Source: Gracilimonas sp034520725 (GTDB lineage: Bacteria; Bacteroidota; Rhodothermia; Balneolales; Balneolaceae). From it: 64,000 nt of DNA. This document shows positions 20,371-29,164 of the stretch, piece after piece. Position numbers and translations under genes: made by a program. The stretch spans positions 73,593 to 137,592 of the forward strand of contig JAXHNH010000016.1 in assembly GCA_034520725.1 (NCBI GenBank), written 5' to 3'. Each line of letters opens with the position of its first letter. Position 1 is the first letter of the stretch. The notes under the pieces are model-generated. The model was given only the letters and a program-made list of their open reading frames with translations. It was not told where the DNA came from and ran no database searches.

Positions 20371-23088
20371 ATGGGTTTCCGAAATCTTTTTCTGTGGATC
20401 GTGATGGTTGTCCTGTTTGCAGGATGCAGTACATCGTTACGGTCGAACTGGAAAAATTTTAATGCCTACTACAATACATTCTATAATGCTAAGAAAAGCT
20501 ACAGGGCAGGACTAGAAAAAAATGTAAGCCAGCCCAGAGATTACAATCCACTTGTTCCGATTCGCATACACGAACCGCCGGTAAATGCCGGATATCAGGA
20601 TTTTGAGAGAGCGATACAGAAATCTGCTGATATTCTGAGAAAACACGAGGAATCGAAATGGGTAGATGACGCTTTATTTTTGATTGGCCGGTCTTATTAT
20701 TACCAGCAGGAGTTCTACTCAGCAGATCAAAAGTTCGATGAACTGTATCTGACCTCTCAGAAACAGGATCTGCAAAAAAAAGCAGTACTCTGGAAAAGCA
20801 GAACTTACCTGGATTTGGGATTGAATAGCGAAGGTATTGCTTATTTAAGTGACCAACTTAACTCAGATCTCGAACATTGGAATGATAACGAAATAGCAGA
20901 GCTGAAAACCCTGCTGGCTCAGCATTATGTAGCTCTTGAAAATTGGTCTTCAGCTGAAGAGGCACTTAGAGAGTCTGTGCCATTTCTTGATAGCCAAAGC
21001 TTAAAAAGCAGGGGTTATTTCCTGTTAGGACAGGTTTATGAAGAGCTTGGTATTTATGAAACCGCTTATGGCGTTTACGATCGGGTAAAAGATCACTACA
21101 CAGAATATAGGTTACAATATCTGGCGCAGAGAAAAAAAGCTGAACTTGCAAGGGTGATGGGGCGAAATGACATTGCCGCAGGTATTTTTAATGAAATGCT
21201 CAGAGATGATAAAAACATAGACTATCTCTCTGAACTGGATTTTGAACTTGCAAGGACAGAACATCAGAGAGGAAATTATGAGAGGGCAGAGGTACTTTAC
21301 AACAGAGTTTTACATGGAAACAGTGCTCCTGTAAAGCCGGATATAAGGGCGAGAAGTTACAATGGTATTGCAGAGATCTACCGGTACAGCAAAGATGACT
21401 TTATGATGGCTGCGGTCTATTATGACTCTGCAGCTCAGGTAAACGTTTCAAGAGATCTGTTGCCTGCTTCTTTCAATGTGTCTGAACTGGCTAATTCCTT
21501 TGGCACCTATTCACGCATTAAAAAAGAGCTGTCCCGCCAAGATAGTTTATTGGAATTAGGACTGTTGTCTGATGAAGAACTGGATTCCGTAGTTACAGTC
21601 CTGCGAAGGCAAAGGATCCTGGAATTACAACAGCAGCGGCAGGAAAGAAACAGAGAAGATCGGTTGATGACGGTTGAACAACCCGGATCACAAGTTCAGG
21701 ACCTATCCGGTAGAAATGGGTTTTTAAATACAAATAACCCTGAATTGCAGGAATCTGTTAAACAGCAATTCTATCTGGTTTGGGGAGACAGGCCGCTGAC
21801 TGATAACTGGAGAGTTCAGAGTTTTATGAGAGCACCGGTTGTTGAAGACCCGATCGCGATCGATACTAAACGGGGTGAAGAGACTATATTATTGGATGTC
21901 GAAATTGACTTGAGTGAAGTTCCATTTACTGAAAATGAACAGGATTCTGTCAGAAAAAAGATCTCAGGCTTACAATATGAACTTGGTAATTTATTATACC
22001 TATCAATGAATATGCCTGATAGTGCTTCCTATTACTTTCAGAAAGCCATAGAAAATCCATCCGAAGATCGTATAAATATGGTTTCCCTTTATTCTTTGTC
22101 AGAATTATATGAGAACGCAGGGGATGCTGAAAGATCTATGGAGTATGCAAACAGACTGTTGCAGGAATATCCCAACAGCAGCTTTGCCAGGGAACTGAGA
22201 GGTGAGTCCCGGGATGCTGATACGAATAATGACACTGAAAAATTGATCGATCAATTTAATTCATTATCACAAAATGACAGCCTTTCGATAACTGCCAAAG
22301 CTGACTCACTAAGAAAACTCTCCTCATCGTATTCTGACCAGCCAAGGTCTGATCTGGTTCTTTACGAATCACTTCAGTTATATCTTCAGGCGGGAAGTAC
22401 TGATTCGGTGTATAATGAAAGGATCACCGCCTGGCATAAATTTCAAAACTGGTCCGAATCTGATTCAACTTTTACTTCAAGTGAGATTAGCTTTTCTGAT
22501 TCCTTAACCCTGCTAGTTCCTGATACTTTATCAATAGAAAATGACAGTTCGTTGCTGTCAGATTCGCTTAGATTGAAAACAGACATCATGACTATATATC
22601 CTTACCAAAATGTAGCCTTTGATAGTGCAAGAGCAACCATAGATCTATTTCTTAATACTTACACGAGTTCTTCTTTGACCGAAAAAGTGAAGGCTATAAA
22701 GGATGAGATCAAATTACCTGAATTCTCAAGTGAAAAGTCTAATGAAGAAACTCAGATAATTGAACCGGCTACGGATACCATAGATCCAAATGACGAAGGG
22801 TACGTGAATTGTGAGGAGATCGATCGTGAACTTAGTTTTAGATCCGGAAAGGATGAGATCTTATCACTGATCACCGACTCAGAAGAATTGAATTCAATCA
22901 GGATCAAATTCAGGGTAAATCACAGGGGATTGATTGATTCATATGAGATCCTGAACGAAAATAAGTCTGATACCCTGTCAGATGATTTAGAAACAGTCAT
23001 CAAAAACAACGTGGTTTTTGACCCCACAATATATCAGGCCAGGTCGGTACCGGTGGTTTGTACTATACTTATTTCAGCCGACCAATAA
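20371..23088 (+). CDS. large TPR lipoprotein with TonB-like C-terminal domain
   Basis: 905 residues from ATG 20371 (a GTG three codons earlier is possible). Lipobox FAGC (Cys ~18) followed by STSLRSNWKNFNAYYNTFYNAKKSY, the opening typical of SprE/PorW-like TPR lipoproteins of Bacteroidota relatives. Residues ~75-360 hold TPR repeats (DALFLIGRSYYYQQEFYSAD; YFLLGQVYEELGIYETAYGV). A second TPR block near 530-610 has YELGNLLYLSMNMPDSASYYF. The last ~90 residues (IKFRVNHRGLIDSYEIL...VVFDPTIY) resemble the TonB/energy-transducer C-terminal fold. Known SprE/PorW proteins serve type IX secretion and gliding; whether this one does is inference. The gene ends 20 bp inside the convergent pyrD. Confidence 0.75.
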   Translation: MGFRNLFLWIVMVVLFAGCSTSLRSNWKNFNAYYNTFYNAKKSYRAGLEKNVSQPRDYNPLVPIRIHEPPVNAGYQDFERAIQKSADILRKHEESKWVDDALFLIGRSYYYQQEFYSADQKFDELYLTSQKQDLQKKAVLWKSRTYLDLGLNSEGIAYLSDQLNSDLEHWNDNEIAELKTLLAQHYVALENWSSAEEALRESVPFLDSQSLKSRGYFLLGQVYEELGIYETAYGVYDRVKDHYTEYRLQYLAQRKKAELARVMGRNDIAAGIFNEMLRDDKNIDYLSELDFELARTEHQRGNYERAEVLYNRVLHGNSAPVKPDIRARSYNGIAEIYRYSKDDFMMAAVYYDSAAQVNVSRDLLPASFNVSELANSFGTYSRIKKELSRQDSLLELGLLSDEELDSVVTVLRRQRILELQQQRQERNREDRLMTVEQPGSQVQDLSGRNGFLNTNNPELQESVKQQFYLVWGDRPLTDNWRVQSFMRAPVVEDPIAIDTKRGEETILLDVEIDLSEVPFTENEQDSVRKKISGLQYELGNLLYLSMNMPDSASYYFQKAIENPSEDRINMVSLYSLSELYENAGDAERSMEYANRLLQEYPNSSFARELRGESRDADTNNDTEKLIDQFNSLSQNDSLSITAKADSLRKLSSSYSDQPRSDLVLYESLQLYLQAGSTDSVYNERITAWHKFQNWSESDSTFTSSEISFSDSLTLLVPDTLSIENDSSLLSDSLRLKTDIMTIYPYQNVAFDSARATIDLFLNTYTSSSLTEKVKAIKDEIKLPEFSSEKSNEETQIIEPATDTIDPNDEGYVNCEEIDRELSFRSGKDEILSLITDSEELNSIRIKFRVNHRGLIDSYEILNENKSDTLSDDLETVIKNNVVFDPTIYQARSVPVVCTILISADQ

Positions 23089-24106
23089 GGGCTTTGTTAA
23101 TTCTTTTGGCAAGTGAGGGTCCTTCATAGACCAAGCCTGTATAGATCTGGATCAAATGAGCCCCTGCCTCGATCTTTTCAATAGCCGCTTCGGGGCTGTC
23201 GATGCCACCTACGCCCACTAAAGGTTTATTGCCACCGGTTATCTCGCTGATCCATTTCACGACCTGTGTACTGCGTTTCTGAATGGCACGACCACTTAAC
23301 CCTCCGTTACCGATCTCATTCAGTATGTTGTCAGGAGTCTTCAATCCTTTTCTTATAGAAGATGTGTTGGTAGCCATATATCCGGCAATTCCATGTTCTT
23401 CACAAATATCGATCAATTCCTCTAGCGCAGCTTTTTCAATATCTACAGTGAATTTCACTAGAGAGGGTTTTCGGCTATTTTTAGAAGGCTCCAGGGTTTG
23501 AAGCAGGTCTTTGAGTGCTTGCGGATCTTCAAAGGTTTTCCCCTCCCCGGTATTTGGGCAAGAAATATTTATGGTGATGTAGTCGGCTACAGGCTGCGCC
23601 TTTTCATAACTATAGAGATAATCCCGGAGAGCTGCATCACCATGGATAGCAGCATCGTTGGTCTTGGCAATATTTACCCCAAGTGGAATATCCAGATCGA
23701 CCTTTGATAATCTTTCGGTGATAACATCCGCCCCTTCATTATTAAGACCCATTCGGTTGATCAGGGAATGATCTCTTGGTATGCGAAAAGCACGGGGTTT
23801 GGGATTTCCTTCAGAAGGTTTTGCTGTTATACTGCCTACTTCTACAAAGCCAAAACCGAGGGATTGCATGGCTTTTGGCGTGTTCCCATTCTTGTCAAAC
23901 CCCGCGGCTAGCCCAACGGGATTCGGGAAATGGCAGCCAAACAGTTCCTGTTCTAAAGATCGATCTTTTGTTTTATAAACGGATGAAGCCAGTAGTTGCA
24001 GGAGTTTAGAACGGTTCGTCAGAGAGGCAATTCTAAGTCCTAGTTCGTGGGCCTCTTCAGCGTCTTTGTTGAATAAAACCGGTTTGATAAAGTTTTTGTA
24101 GATCAT
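23069..24106 (-). CDS. pyrD: dihydroorotate dehydrogenase (quinone), class 2
   Basis: Oxidises dihydroorotate to orotate in pyrimidine synthesis, passing electrons to quinone at the inner membrane. 345 residues with the class 2 N-terminal extension (MIYKNFIKPVLFNKDAEEAHELGL), FMN site GLAAGFDKNG, GSITAKPSEGNPKPR, NRMGLNNEG, the phosphate loop VGVGGIDSPEAA and ending LIQIYTGLVYEGP. The catalytic-base position reads INISCPNT: Cys183 stands where textbook class 2 enzymes have Ser (SSPNT), as in class 1 enzymes. Convergent with the TPR gene, tails overlapping by 20 bp. Confidence 0.95.
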   Translation of the reverse strand: MIYKNFIKPVLFNKDAEEAHELGLRIASLTNRSKLLQLLASSVYKTKDRSLEQELFGCHFPNPVGLAAGFDKNGNTPKAMQSLGFGFVEVGSITAKPSEGNPKPRAFRIPRDHSLINRMGLNNEGADVITERLSKVDLDIPLGVNIAKTNDAAIHGDAALRDYLYSYEKAQPVADYITINISCPNTGEGKTFEDPQALKDLLQTLEPSKNSRKPSLVKFTVDIEKAALEELIDICEEHGIAGYMATNTSSIRKGLKTPDNILNEIGNGGLSGRAIQKRSTQVVKWISEITGGNKPLVGVGGIDSPEAAIEKIEAGAHLIQIYTGLVYEGPSLAKRINKALIGRLK

Positions 24107-24173
24107 TGGAGCAATAATACGAAAAAACGTTCAAAAAGAGTTGAAGAAGCCTTATAATCGGTCGCCAGATATT

Positions 24174-25427
24174 ATGAAATCAAATCGAACGTACATACCA
24201 GACCTTATAGGTCATCTGAGATCTGAGGGACCCGTGATTCTGTTGGAATCACAAATGATGGATCACCCGGCCAGCACCATAAGTTATTTGTCTGCAAGGC
24301 CATCTGCGTGGATAAAGGCAACAGGAGATAGGGTCACTTTATTTGCAAACGGTAAAAAAAATGAATTTACCGGAGATCCGTGGGACGCACTTTCTCAATT
24401 CAGGAACACTCAAAAGGATTGGATGTTCGGTTATTTTGGATATGATCTGAAAAATCATCTTGAGGATCTTGAGAGTTCAAACGAGTCTGTTTCAGAAACG
24501 CCTGATCTGTTCTTTTTTATACCTGAACTACTCGTAGAGATCGATATGGATCATTCCTATAAAGTCGTGAAGGGACAACTTCCTGAATTGGAACAAGATT
24601 CGTACGTGCCATCAGATATTTCTCTGAAACCGGGTAAAAGCATTGACAGAAAGAATTATCAGAAAAAGATTAGGCTCGCACAAAAGGATATATATGAAGG
24701 TGAATATTATGAGATCAATCTCTCGCATCCTCTGGAATTCCATTTTGAAGGGGATGGCTTGGATCTTTATGAAAAAATGAAAAAGCTGGGTCCTGTTCCT
24801 TTTGGGGCCTATATGTGTTTTGATGGATTTGAAGTATGCAGTTCATCTCCTGAACGATTTCTAGCCAGGTCGGCAAATAAAGCCTGGTCACAGCCAATTA
24901 AAGGTACGGCCCCCAAGTCGGGAGGAGTAGAATCAGCCCGAAAACTGGCGGAATCAGAAAAAGAGAGAGCAGAGAATCTCATGATCGTGGATCTGGTGAG
25001 AAACGATCTTAACAGATCAGCTGAAAAAGGATCGGTGAAGGTTTCCGGTTTATTTGAGATACAAAGTTTTGAAACGGTTTATCAAATGGTATCCACAATA
25101 GAATGCGACTTACCCGTGGATACTGACAGCATAGAGTTGATCAAGTCCTGTTTCCCGATGGGATCTATGACGGGTGCACCAAAGATCGCAGCAATGAAAG
25201 CGATCGAAAAATACGAGCAATACAAGAGAGGCATATACTCAGGTGCCCTGGGTTACTTCAAACCAAACGGTGACTTTGATCTGAATGTGGTGATTCGATC
25301 AGCGATAATTGAAGGGAGCAGATTGGTGTATCCAGTAGGGGGAGCCATCACCAGTGATTCTGATCCGGAACAAGAGTGGGAAGAGACCCTGCTTAAGGCC
25401 CAGGCCATTACAAATTTATTTTCCTGA
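24174..25427 (+). CDS. pabB: aminodeoxychorismate synthase component I
   Basis: Aminates chorismate to 4-amino-4-deoxychorismate for folate synthesis, using ammonia from a PabA glutaminase not encoded here. 417 residues from ATG 24174; an in-frame TTG 33 nt upstream is less likely. Anthranilate synthase I-like fold with EGEYYEINLSHPL, CSSSPERFL, PIKGTAPK (Lys in place of the Ala of TrpE PIAGT, diagnostic for PabB), ENLMIVDLVRNDLNR, SCFPMGSMTGAPKIAAM and the C-terminal GGAITSDSDPEQEWEET. Divergent from pyrD with 67 nt between starts. It stands alone, not in a trp or pab operon. Confidence 0.92.
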   Translation: MKSNRTYIPDLIGHLRSEGPVILLESQMMDHPASTISYLSARPSAWIKATGDRVTLFANGKKNEFTGDPWDALSQFRNTQKDWMFGYFGYDLKNHLEDLESSNESVSETPDLFFFIPELLVEIDMDHSYKVVKGQLPELEQDSYVPSDISLKPGKSIDRKNYQKKIRLAQKDIYEGEYYEINLSHPLEFHFEGDGLDLYEKMKKLGPVPFGAYMCFDGFEVCSSSPERFLARSANKAWSQPIKGTAPKSGGVESARKLAESEKERAENLMIVDLVRNDLNRSAEKGSVKVSGLFEIQSFETVYQMVSTIECDLPVDTDSIELIKSCFPMGSMTGAPKIAAMKAIEKYEQYKRGIYSGALGYFKPNGDFDLNVVIRSAIIEGSRLVYPVGGAITSDSDPEQEWEETLLKAQAITNLFS

Positions 25428-25493
25428 ATGAACCTTTAAAAATAAAAGTTATAAGGGCAAACGGAATAAGTTTCAGATCAGAAAATAAGAAGT

Positions 25494-26981
25494 ATGAGAG
25501 CTAGCACCCTTGGTGAGTTGAAAGAAAGTGGTTGGAAATCGATATCCGTGAAGGATGAGATACGACAGAATCTGATCAAAAAGATCAGGAATAAAGAAGA
25601 ATTATTCCCAGGTATCCTTGGATATGATAAGACTGTATTACCGCAGATTCAGAATGCACTTCTTTCAAAGCATGACATGATACTGCTCGGTCTGCGTGGG
25701 CAGGCTAAGACGCGAATTTTGCGCATGCTGGTGCAATTTATGGATGAATATATACCCATTGTGCAGGGATCAGAGATCAATGATGACCCGCTGAATCCTC
25801 TTTCTAAATATGCCAAAGAACTGATCGCTGAAAAAGGTGATGAGACACCTATTGATTGGTTACACAGATCCTTCCGCTACGGTGAAAAACTAGCAACACC
25901 CGACACTACCGTTGCCGACCTGATTGGTGATATAGATCCCATCAAAGCGGCTACAAAAAAGCTGACTCTTGCTGATCAAAATGTGATCAACTTTGGATTG
26001 ATACCTCGAACGAACAGAGGCATATTCGTGATCAATGAGTTACCTGATCTGCAGCCGAGAATTCAGGTGGCCTTGCTCAATATTATGCAAGAAAGGGACA
26101 TTCAGATCCGTGGTTTTAATGTTCGTATTCCGTTAGATGTTTCAATGGCATTCTCAGCTAATCCTGAGGATTATACGAACAGAGGGAATATAATTACCCC
26201 TTTAAAAGACAGGATCGATTCTCAGATCATCACACACTATCCAAAAGAGCTGGAAACAGGAATGGAGATCACCAAACAGGAGGCCTGGCAGGAACGTCCT
26301 TCTGATATCAAGATCCATATTCCTGACTTCATTCGTGAAATTGTAGAAAAAGCTGCCTTTGAAGCTCGCGATTCAGAATATGTAGATCAGAAAAGTGGGG
26401 TATCAACCCGAATGACTATCACCGCGCTTGAACAGGTCGTGTCCTCCGCTGAACGACGAGCCATTATTAATGGTGAATCAGAAACCACTGTTCGTGTTGC
26501 AGACCTTTTCCATATGGTACCTGCACTTACAGGAAAAATTGAGCTGGTATATGAGGGTGAACAGGAAGGTGCTATCAGTGTAGCTAAACACATTTTAGGT
26601 AAAGCTATAAATGGCATCTTCAAGCTTTATTTTCCGGATCCACAGTCGAAAGGTGAAGAACAGAAATCAGTTTATAAGGAGATTACCGACTGGTTCGCAA
26701 ATGGTAATGAGATAAATATCAGCGATACACTCACCAATAAAGAATATGATAAAGCCTTAAATAAGGTGGTTGGGATTGACGCGCTGATATCTAAGTATGT
26801 AAAAGCTAAGCCCAAGAGTGAAGAAAACGCCTGGAAAGACCTGATACTTGAAGCGTTACATCAGAACTCAATGCTAAGTAAACAGGACCTGGATGATCAA
26901 ACGCTGTACACTGACATGCTTGGTTCTATGTTTTCATCACTGGGAGGTTTTGACGATGAAGACTATGATGAATTTGAGTAA
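25494..26981 (+). CDS. MoxR/ChlI-like AAA+ ATPase
   Basis: 495 residues. AAA+ core of the magnesium-chelatase I/MoxR clade: Walker A GLRGQAKT (residues 66-73), acidic Walker B-like RGIFVINELPDLQ (~175), then ALLNIMQERDIQIRGF and the sensor VSMAFSANPEDYTNRG. A C-terminal helical domain of ~200 residues ends in an acidic tail (SSLGGFDDEDYDEFE). Bacteroidota genomes carry such a stand-alone ATPase, usually named 'magnesium chelatase' although no chlorophyll pathway exists. MoxR relatives act as chaperones with VWA-domain partners; no VWA gene is adjacent here. Function unknown beyond ATP-driven remodelling. Confidence 0.8.
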   Translation: MRASTLGELKESGWKSISVKDEIRQNLIKKIRNKEELFPGILGYDKTVLPQIQNALLSKHDMILLGLRGQAKTRILRMLVQFMDEYIPIVQGSEINDDPLNPLSKYAKELIAEKGDETPIDWLHRSFRYGEKLATPDTTVADLIGDIDPIKAATKKLTLADQNVINFGLIPRTNRGIFVINELPDLQPRIQVALLNIMQERDIQIRGFNVRIPLDVSMAFSANPEDYTNRGNIITPLKDRIDSQIITHYPKELETGMEITKQEAWQERPSDIKIHIPDFIREIVEKAAFEARDSEYVDQKSGVSTRMTITALEQVVSSAERRAIINGESETTVRVADLFHMVPALTGKIELVYEGEQEGAISVAKHILGKAINGIFKLYFPDPQSKGEEQKSVYKEITDWFANGNEINISDTLTNKEYDKALNKVVGIDALISKYVKAKPKSEENAWKDLILEALHQNSMLSKQDLDDQTLYTDMLGSMFSSLGGFDDEDYDEFE

Positions 26982-26989
26982 TAATTAGA

Positions 26990-27020
26990 TTGAATTCAGT
27001 TATAGTTAGTGTTATCTTTA
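26990..27020 (+). promoter_or_regulatory. candidate promoter of rpmE
   Basis: TTG (26990-26992), 20-nt spacer, TATCTTTA (27013-27020), close to the TTTG/TAnnTTTG pattern of Bacteroidota housekeeping promoters. It lies 33 nt before the ATG at 27054. Confidence 0.5.
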
Positions 27021-27053
27021 AAGCCTTTGCAAATTTCAAGCAAGTACAAGACC

Positions 27054-27275
27054 ATGAAAAAAGGAATTCACCCAGATTACAAAGAAATTACAGTATTAAT
27101 GAGTGATGGTACTGAGATCGAAACTCGCAGCACTATGGACACCAAAGATGGAGTTTTCCGCAGTGAGGTAGATTCTAAAAACCACCCATTCTATACTAAG
27201 AGTAACACATTTACATCTACTGCCGGCCGTGTTGACCGCTTTAAGCGACGTTACGGAAAAGGCGAAGATAAGTAA
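27054..27275 (+). CDS. rpmE: 50S ribosomal protein bL31
   Basis: Large-subunit protein at the subunit bridge. 73 residues from ATG 27054 (MKKGIHPDYKEITVLMSDG); an earlier in-frame start would add 15 residues atypical of the family. Ends with the conserved GRVDRFKRRYGKG. The four zinc-binding Cys of C+ forms are absent, so this is a zinc-independent (C-) L31. Single-gene unit with its own candidate promoter and a downstream hairpin. Confidence 0.93.
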   Translation: MKKGIHPDYKEITVLMSDGTEIETRSTMDTKDGVFRSEVDSKNHPFYTKSNTFTSTAGRVDRFKRRYGKGEDK

Positions 27276-27289
27276 GCTTAGCAAACATT

Positions 27290-27328
27290 TTTAAAAAGGG
27301 TGTATCTTAACTGATGCATCCTTTTTTA
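27290..27328 (+). terminator. probable terminator after rpmE
   Basis: Imperfect inverted repeat AAAAAGGGTGTATC / GATGCATCCTTTTTT with a 7-9 nt loop and terminal T-run, ending 12 nt before the next ATG. Confidence 0.6.
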
Positions 27329-27339
27329 TTTAGCCTGTT

Positions 27340-27966
27340 ATGGATATACAAAAGTTTGAAGTCGGACCATTTTTAGAGAACACCTATTTGTTAACTAAGG
27401 GAACAGAGCATCTGCTCATTGACCCTGGTTTCTCAAGAGAACCGGAGTTTCAGGAATTGAAAAACAGTTTGAAAGGTGATCTCAAAGCCATCGTACTGAC
27501 TCATGCTCACGTAGACCATGTACTTGGACTGAAGCGCTCTTTAAAAGACTTTGATGTGCCGGTTTACTACTGTACTGAAGATCGTTTCCTTTGGGAAAAT
27601 TTTGGAAGTCAGGCACAGATGTTTGGTATAAATGAGGGTGGGCTGGATTTTGTGCCGGAGAATTTACCAACGGATGATGAATTTGAGATAGGGTCATTCA
27701 AATTCAAATGCCTATATACACCGGGGCACTCACCTGATCACCTATCTCTTTATTTTGAAGAAGAGGGAATATTACTGGCAGGTGACGCTTTATTCAAACA
27801 AAGTATAGGACGAACTGATCTCTACAAAGGCAGTTTTGAAGTACTGGAAAAAAGTATCAAAGAAAAGTTATATACACTGCCGGGCGATACTGTGGTTTAT
27901 CCCGGACATGGGCCTGAAACAAGCATAGAATACGAAAAGAAGAATAACTCGTTTGTGAAGGGGTAA
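27340..27966 (+). CDS. metallo-beta-lactamase-fold hydrolase (glyoxalase II-like)
   Basis: 208 residues. Metal site motif THAHVDH (residues 54-60), then TPGHSPDHLSLYF, LLAGDALFKQSIGRTDL and the C-terminal VVYPGHGPETSI. This is the short YcbL/GloB2 type that lacks the C-terminal glutathione-binding domain of classical glyoxalase II. Likely a dinuclear-metal thioesterase or hydrolase. Convergent with the TPR gene at 27974, 7 nt apart. Confidence 0.88.
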   Translation: MDIQKFEVGPFLENTYLLTKGTEHLLIDPGFSREPEFQELKNSLKGDLKAIVLTHAHVDHVLGLKRSLKDFDVPVYYCTEDRFLWENFGSQAQMFGINEGGLDFVPENLPTDDEFEIGSFKFKCLYTPGHSPDHLSLYFEEEGILLAGDALFKQSIGRTDLYKGSFEVLEKSIKEKLYTLPGDTVVYPGHGPETSIEYEKKNNSFVKG

Positions 27967-27973
27967 GCCGGGC

Positions 27974-28588
27974 TTAGTCTTTCTTTTTTAGCTTATCTAT
28001 CTGCTGCTTATAGTGATCTGCCTTATCAGAATTTATCTCTATAAGGCGTTTATACATTTTAAGCGCTTCTTTCTTTCGACCCTGTTTTGCATGGATCTTA
28101 GCCAGGGTTTCTGAAACAAGGTCATCCACTTCTTCTGAATCTTTAGACAGATCCGTGTCATCAAATTCTTCATCCTCTCCAGGGATCTGAATACGTTTTG
28201 ATTCCACCTGTTCAAGCATTTCAATAAGGCGGTCAAGGTCTAAGGCAGATGAGGTACGTGCAGCCTGCTGAAGCTTAGTGGTACCCGAACTATATGATGA
28301 AACAGGAACGGCGGCTTCAAACTTTTCAGGATGAACCAGGAAGTAATGCAAATGTTCCATCAATGGACTGCCGGGTGCGTAGGTCTTTGCTTTCAGGGCT
28401 TCTGCAATCGCTTCTTTATCCATACCCCTGAGATGGTAGAACCAAGATAGTAGAAAATGGCCGACAGCATCAGGCCCTCTCTTTTTCAGATGCTTCTTTA
28501 GCTTTTGAGTGATCAGCTTAGGATCCTCATCAAATTTCTCCACATAGGAAGAGAGCGACTTAGGAATGTTAAAGGGAAAATCTTGCAT
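27974..28588 (-). CDS. TPR-like cytosolic protein of unknown function
   Basis: 204 residues, no signal peptide. Helix pairs such as VGHFLLSWFYHLRGMDKEAIAEALKAK and the C-terminal TPR LAKIHAKQGRKKEALKMYKRLIEINSDKADHY. The middle (~125-155) is acidic and probably disordered. Third gene of a minus-strand run: sigma-54 activator, lptE, this gene. Orthologous orders with this run are familiar from Bacteroidota genomes (recollection, not checked). Confidence 0.7.
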   Translation of the reverse strand: MQDFPFNIPKSLSSYVEKFDEDPKLITQKLKKHLKKRGPDAVGHFLLSWFYHLRGMDKEAIAEALKAKTYAPGSPLMEHLHYFLVHPEKFEAAVPVSSYSSGTTKLQQAARTSSALDLDRLIEMLEQVESKRIQIPGEDEEFDDTDLSKDSEEVDDLVSETLAKIHAKQGRKKEALKMYKRLIEINSDKADHYKQQIDKLKKKD

Positions 28589-28648
28589 AGATAAAATTAA
28601 GGCTGATCAATAATAACGTGTAGTGTACTTACAATCAAAGCTATTTGC

Positions 28649-29164
28649 TTACCAATTACTAACAGCATCATTGAACATGTTGTTAGCTACTTGCTGCAAG
28701 GCCTCTGCAGCGGCTGTACGCTCACCATCAATGGGGTTATCGGCAGGATCGTAGGTGGCTCTGCCGTTAAAACTTGTATTCCATTCCGGCTCCTCTTTTG
28801 AAGCATATTTATAGGAAGCGCGTACTGAAATGGAAACCTGATTTTGTCCGGTCTGTTCATCACCACCGATACTGAATGGCCGGTTCGAATACGTTGTGAT
28901 CACGCCATCAAGCACGGCATCTGCATCCTCTTCATTATTTGCCAACTGTAAGCCACTTTGATTCACAAAACGATCGATCAAAACCTGATTGAGCTCTTCA
29001 CCCAGATCTCCAAGACCACTGTTAGACTGATCAGGAAAAAATGGAATGTAAATAGTATTGACTCCGCTGGGTATGGAAGCTCCGGTAAAACTGTAGGTAA
29101 CGCATCCTGTAAGAGAAAGGCTGATCAAGATCAGCAATCCTGCCCGTACTTTAGTCAAGCCCAT
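28649..29164 (-). CDS. lptE: LptE-family LPS assembly lipoprotein
   Basis: 171 residues from the ATG at 29164. I prefer it to a longer frame because it starts the signal peptide MGLTKVRAGLLILISLSLTGC (lipobox LTGC, Cys 21) and overlaps the regulator's end by only 14 bp. After the lipobox comes VTYSFTGASIPSGVNTIYIPFF, then LNQVLIDRFVNQSGLQL and DAVLDGVITTY, the pattern of LptE-like proteins. LptE plugs LptD and delivers LPS to the outer leaflet. Translation is probably coupled to the upstream sigma-54 activator. Confidence 0.85.
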   Translation of the reverse strand: MGLTKVRAGLLILISLSLTGCVTYSFTGASIPSGVNTIYIPFFPDQSNSGLGDLGEELNQVLIDRFVNQSGLQLANNEEDADAVLDGVITTYSNRPFSIGGDEQTGQNQVSISVRASYKYASKEEPEWNTSFNGRATYDPADNPIDGERTAAAEALQQVANNMFNDAVSNW

